Shown: positions 6,006 to 6,688 of the stretch, in pieces | How the letters are laid out: every line of letters starts with the position of its first letter | How positions within the stretch are numbered: position 1 is the first letter of the stretch | DNA from: an uncultured Erysipelotrichaceae bacterium | GTDB taxonomy: Bacteria; Bacillota_I; Bacilli_A; Erysipelotrichales; Erysipelotrichaceae | DNA: 6,688 bases | Reading direction: 5' to 3' | Assembly: GCA_902782505.1 (NCBI GenBank) | Contig: CACZNO010000001.1 | Coordinates: 1 to 6,688, forward strand | The notes under the pieces: model-generated | Told to the model about the DNA's origin: nothing | Databases searched by the model: none | What the model saw: only the letters and a program-made list of their open reading frames with translations | Program-made: the position numbers and the translations under genes

Positions 6006-6688
6006 ATGGTAAGCGAGAAACTCAAAGCCAAACTGGCGACGCTTCCGAACAAGCCCGGGTCCTACCAGATGAAGGACAAAAACGACCGGATCATCTATGT
6101 CGGAAAAGCGAAAAACCTTCATAACCGCGTCAATCAGTATTTTGTCGGCGCGCATGATTATAAAACGACCAAGATGGTTTCCAACGTGCACGATTTTGAC
6201 TATATCGTGACGTCCACCGAGAAGGAAGCGTTCTTACTGGAAATCAATCTGATCAAGAAACACCGTCCGCGCTACAACATTTTAATGATGGATGACAAAA
6301 GTTATCCGTATCTGCGTCTGACGAAGGAAAAATATCCGACGCTGGAAGTCGTGCGGGATCTCAAAAAACACGCGGACGCGCGCTATTTCGGACCGTATCC
6401 GGACGCGACCGCGGCCAGAGATACCCATGAACTGTTACAGACGCTGTATCCTTTGCGCCGCTGTAAGACCATGCCCAAAAAGGTATGCCTGTATTATCAT
6501 ATGGGACAGTGTCTGGGGCCTTGCGAGTATCCGGTGGACGAAGAGGAATACCGCAAGATGTACCGCGGGGTCACGGCCTTTTTAAACGGGGACACGGCGG
6601 AAGTGCGGAGGATGTTACGGGAAAAGCGGGACGAGGCGAGCGAACAGCTGCGGTTTGAAGACGCCGGGAAGTACCAGAAGATGCTGGA
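6006..6688 (+). CDS. uvrC: UvrABC system protein C, N-terminal part
   Basis: UvrC makes the two incisions around damaged DNA after UvrA and UvrB find the lesion. Only the first 227 of about 600 residues are in the window. The GIY-YIG nuclease for the 3' incision is complete: PGSY (17-20), YVGKAKNLHNRV (31-42), E79 and N91. These correspond to the catalytic Tyr, Lys, Arg, Glu and Asn residues of the family. The Cys set C153, C161, C169, C173 (in YYHMGQCLGPC) matches the region reported to hold an iron-sulfur cluster in UvrC. The UVR motif that contacts UvrB begins near 206 (FEDAGKYQKML). GGGAG (5994-5998) lies 7 bp before the ATG, and only 3 bp separate it from the mutS2 stop, so it is cotranscribed. 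The GIY Ile is Ser here, a position that often varies in UvrC. The reading stays open to the edge with no frameshift. Confidence 0.96.
   Translation, partial: MVSEKLKAKLATLPNKPGSYQMKDKNDRIIYVGKAKNLHNRVNQYFVGAHDYKTTKMVSNVHDFDYIVTSTEKEAFLLEINLIKKHRPRYNILMMDDKSYPYLRLTKEKYPTLEVVRDLKKHADARYFGPYPDATAARDTHELLQTLYPLRRCKTMPKKVCLYYHMGQCLGPCEYPVDEEEYRKMYRGVTAFLNGDTAEVRRMLREKRDEASEQLRFEDAGKYQKML

Noticed and set aside
5478..6191. Minus-strand open reading of 237 codons opposite the end of mutS2 and start of uvrC
   Set aside because: It spans two well-supported genes in antisense and shows no family motif; its openness follows from codon bias in the sense strand.
1..6688. CRISPR array, insertion sequence, prophage, tRNA, riboswitch or defence system
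   Set aside because: I found no regularly spaced repeats, transposase or integrase motifs, tRNA-like sequence or long structured leader. All gene gaps over 60 bp are explained by terminators and promoters.

Overview
The window is ordinary bacterial chromosome, very probably from a Firmicute (Bacillota). The evidence is an RNase HIII gene, a CvpA–MutS2 pair next to it, strong AAGGAGG-type ribosome binding sites, and a textbook sigma-A-type promoter (TTTACA, 17 bp, TATAAT). RNase HIII, CvpA and MutS2 are also neighbours in Bacillus. Coding sequence is moderately GC-rich with many GCG, CCG and CGC codons. This is compatible with a higher-GC Erysipelotrichales- or Clostridia-like gut lineage, but I cannot fix the genus from the sequence.

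Layout. Positions 1-149 hold the tail region of an upstream transcription unit, a strong rho-independent terminator (75-101) and the probable promoter of the first operon. Positions 150-2035 are a tight four-gene plus-strand operon: a DeoC-family aldolase, a 74-residue two-helix membrane protein of unknown function, a Cys-based (HCX5R) phosphatase-like protein, and a short-chain flavodoxin. The genes are 1 bp apart or share ATGA overlaps. Positions 2037-2068 form a compact bidirectional terminator shared with the convergent minus-strand gene rnhC (2050-2901), whose stop codon sits in the hairpin loop. A 75-bp divergent region (2902-2976) holds the promoter for a second plus-strand operon: cvpA-family membrane protein, mutS2 and uvrC. 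The uvrC gene runs off the right edge.

How the genes work together. The right half is a genome-maintenance and RNA/ribosome quality-control cluster: RNase HIII removes RNA from RNA:DNA hybrids, MutS2 is a MutS-like ATPase with a KOW-like and an Smr domain, and UvrC is the nucleotide-excision nuclease. It looks like a compressed form of the Bacillus rnhC-zapA-cvpA-polX-mutS2 ... uvrC region, with zapA and polX missing. The left operon has no clear common pathway. Its aldolase departs from the DeoC consensus in the second-lysine and phosphate-binding loops, so its substrate is uncertain.

I see no mobile elements, CRISPR arrays, tRNA or rRNA genes, or defence systems. Nothing here amounts to a clearly new biological system. 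The best leads are the unusual left operon, the divergent DeoC active site, and a MutS2 whose Smr domain lacks the LDLRG motif.
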